DNA of 64,000 bases from Lacrimispora defluvii. Its GTDB lineage: Bacteria > Bacillota > Clostridia > Lachnospirales > Lachnospiraceae. The notes under the pieces were generated by a model. That model saw only the letters and a program-made list of their open reading frames with translations, did not search any database and had not been told where the DNA came from. The position numbers were made by a program, and so were the translations under genes. The stretch lies in NCBI GenBank assembly GCA_013036995.1, contig JAAOXG010000001.1, positions 359,386 to 423,385 on the forward strand. The letters run 5' to 3'. Below are positions 62,340 to 64,000 of this stretch, piece by piece (position 1 is the stretch's first letter; the number at the start of each line of letters is the position of its first letter).

Positions 62340-63506
62340 ATGGAATATGGAATTTCAACAAAATGTTTATATGGTGACGGGAAAGAAATTAAGGTGGATC
62401 AATCGGGAGCAATCAGCTTTCCCATTTATCAGACTGCCACATTTGCCCATAGAGGAGTAGGGGAAGGAACCGGATACGATTACAGCCGTCTGCAAAACCC
62501 AACCAGAGAGCATTTGGAAAATATTGTAGCCTCTTTAGAAGGTGGCGTCGATGCTCTGGCTTTTTCCAGCGGAATGGCAGCAATTACAGCACTTATGGAA
62601 CTGTTTGCACCGGGTGACCACATTATAACAGACTGTGATTTGTACGGAGGCAGTATCCGGCTGTTTGACAACATCAGTAAGAAAAACGGTATCTTAATTG
62701 ATTCCGCAGACTGCTCCGGTTCCTCATACGGGAAAGTAGAAGAGCTGATCGGTGAAAACACAAAGGCTGTTTTTATTGAGACCCCTACCAATCCCATGAT
62801 GAATGTAACCGATATTGAAGAGCTTGCTAAAATAACGAAAAAGCATGGGATTCTTCTGATTGTGGATAATACGTTTATGTCTCCCTGTTTTCAGAATCCA
62901 TTAAAGCTGGGCGCAGACCTGGTGGTCCACAGCGGAACCAAGTTCCTGGGAGGACATAACGATACCATAGCCGGATTTCTTGTTACTTCATCTGCAGAAA
63001 TAGCAGAAAGACTGCGGTTTATTATAAAAACAGTAGGTTCCGGTCTGGCTCCCTTTGACAGCTGGCTTATTTTGCGGGGAATCAAGACACTGCCTATTCG
63101 TATGAACCAGGCAGAGAAGAATGCTAAAAATCTGGTGGACTGGCTTAAAAATGAGAAAAAAGTAAAGAAGATCTATTATCCTGGACTTACAGACCATCCC
63201 GGACACGAAGTCTGTAAAAAACAGGCGAGAGGCTTTGGCTGTATGGTGACCTTTGAGGTGGAATCAAAGGAGCTTGCCCATAGCATACTAAAGAATGTGC
63301 GTCTGATCCGCTTTGCAGAGAGTCTGGGAGGTGTGGAAACACTGATCACATATCCAATCACTCAGACTCATGCGGATGTGCCGGCAGATGTACTGGCTGC
63401 CAATGGAATCACAGACCGGATCTTAAGACTTTCGGTGGGAATTGAGGATATACAGGATTTAACAAATGAATTGGAGCGGGTATTTCATGAGGAAAGAACG
63501 AATTGA
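62340..63506 (+). CDS. cystathionine gamma-synthase/beta-lyase family PLP enzyme
   Basis: A 388-residue Cys/Met-metabolism PLP enzyme, ATG 62340. Markers: AISFPIYQTATFAHRGVGEGTGYDYSRLQNPTREHLE, DCDLYGGSIRLF, VFIETPTNPMMNVTDIE, the PLP Lys201 in HSGTKFLGGHND and SLGGVETLITYPITQTHADVPAD. These do not by themselves separate cystathionine gamma-synthase, gamma-lyase or beta-lyase. The overlapping MalY/PatB gene downstream could supply beta-lyase activity, which would favour a synthase or gamma-lyase here. Confidence 0.88.
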   Translation: MEYGISTKCLYGDGKEIKVDQSGAISFPIYQTATFAHRGVGEGTGYDYSRLQNPTREHLENIVASLEGGVDALAFSSGMAAITALMELFAPGDHIITDCDLYGGSIRLFDNISKKNGILIDSADCSGSSYGKVEELIGENTKAVFIETPTNPMMNVTDIEELAKITKKHGILLIVDNTFMSPCFQNPLKLGADLVVHSGTKFLGGHNDTIAGFLVTSSAEIAERLRFIIKTVGSGLAPFDSWLILRGIKTLPIRMNQAEKNAKNLVDWLKNEKKVKKIYYPGLTDHPGHEVCKKQARGFGCMVTFEVESKELAHSILKNVRLIRFAESLGGVETLITYPITQTHADVPADVLAANGITDRILRLSVGIEDIQDLTNELERVFHEERTN

Positions 63507-64000
63507 TTTTGATGAACGGATAGACAGAAAAAATACAAGCTGCATCAAATATGATTTTGCAGTACAGAGAGGAAAACCGGAAGGAATTCTGCCGCTCTGG
63601 GTGGCAGATATGGATTTTAAAGCACCCCAGCCAGTGCTGGATGCATTAAAAGCACGTGTGGAACATGGGATTTTCGGCTACAGTGAGGGAAAAGAAGAAT
63701 ATTTTGAGGCAGTGCAGGACTGGATGAAGCGCCGTCATGGATGGAGTGTTGAGAAAAACTGGCTGGTAAAAACACCGGGTGTGGTTTTTGCACTTGCCAT
63801 GGCAGTAAAAGCATACACAAAGCCGGGAGACGGTGTCATGATTCAGCAGCCTGTTTATTATCCCTTTAGTGAAGTGATAGAAGATAACGGCAGAAAGATT
63901 GTTGATAATACCTTATATCTGGGTGAAGATGGAATCTATCATATGGATCTTGAAGATTTTGAAAAAAAGGCGGTTGAAAATAGCCCGGTGTCAATAAGGA
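63487..64000 (+). CDS. MalY/PatB-type aminotransferase (C-S lyase), 3' partial
   Basis: ATG 63487 overlaps the preceding gene by 20 bp. At least 171 codons are open to the window end. The start MRKERIDFDERIDRKNTSCIKYD and ILPLWVADMDFKAPQPVLDAL, FGYSEGKEEYFEAVQDW, VKTPGVVFALAMAVKAYT match the first third of MalY/PatB class I PLP enzymes that cleave cystathionine and other Cys conjugates. The PLP lysine lies beyond the window. Coupled to the upstream PLP enzyme, the pair would interconvert cysteine and homocysteine. Confidence 0.88.
   Translation, partial: MRKERIDFDERIDRKNTSCIKYDFAVQRGKPEGILPLWVADMDFKAPQPVLDALKARVEHGIFGYSEGKEEYFEAVQDWMKRRHGWSVEKNWLVKTPGVVFALAMAVKAYTKPGDGVMIQQPVYYPFSEVIEDNGRKIVDNTLYLGEDGIYHMDLEDFEKKAVENSPVSIR

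Overview
The window looks like chromosomal DNA of an anaerobic, spore-former-type member of the Lachnospiraceae (Lacrimispora/Clostridium sphenoides-like). This is inferred from moderately low GC, strong AGGAGG ribosome sites, and gene families typical of that group: electron-bifurcating NfnAB, the GGGtGRT protein, a 2-hydroxycarboxylate transporter with malic enzyme, and MetY. Species assignment is inference. I found no rRNA, tRNA or CRISPR.

Layout. 1-2.6 kb: the 3' part of an Hsp70-like ATPase gene and a partner of unknown function. 2.6-4.9 kb: decayed tandem copies of a lipoprotein family, the last one interrupted by the remnant of an IS110-family element. 5.5-21 kb: a tyrosine recombinase followed by a complete Tad (Flp, type IVc) pilus operon: prepilin peptidase, two small pilins, CpaB, TadZ, TadA, TadB, TadC, DUF192, a coiled-coil protein, three TadE/TadG-like proteins, a solute-binding lipoprotein and a large VWA adhesin. 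21-33 kb: an AraC regulator and GH31 glycosidase, RecQ, and a C4-dicarboxylate module (orphan DctP-like protein, DcuS/DcuR-type two-component system, malic enzyme, malate-type transporter). 33-41 kb: chemoreceptor and CheW, PL22-like lyase, SbcD/SbcC. 41-48 kb: XRE regulator, 7TM sensor kinase with a LuxR-type response regulator, and a 1347-residue SLH surface protein. 48-57 kb: ThyX-like protein with DHFR, NfnAB, MATE exporter, NlpC/P60 hydrolase, a NifU-like/GGGtGRT pair. 57-64 kb: orphan LytTR regulator with a Cys-rich peptide, small lipoprotein, divergent superoxide dismutase, HIT protein, and a sulfur amino-acid cluster (MetY, LysR, Cys/Met PLP lyase, MalY/PatB) running off the end.

The most striking feature is a 197-bp segment (6456-6652) bounded by 28-bp inverted repeats that match at 27 of 28 positions. 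It lies exactly between the tyrosine recombinase gene and the Tad pilus operon. The left repeat includes the recombinase stop codon. Inside are a promoter-like sequence that now points away from the pilus genes and a strong hairpin with a T-run. This fits an invertible promoter that switches the pilus on and off, operated by the adjacent recombinase, with the sequenced copy in the apparent OFF orientation. A second, weaker inverted-repeat pair (32902-32920 and 33257-33275) lies upstream of the chemoreceptor gene.
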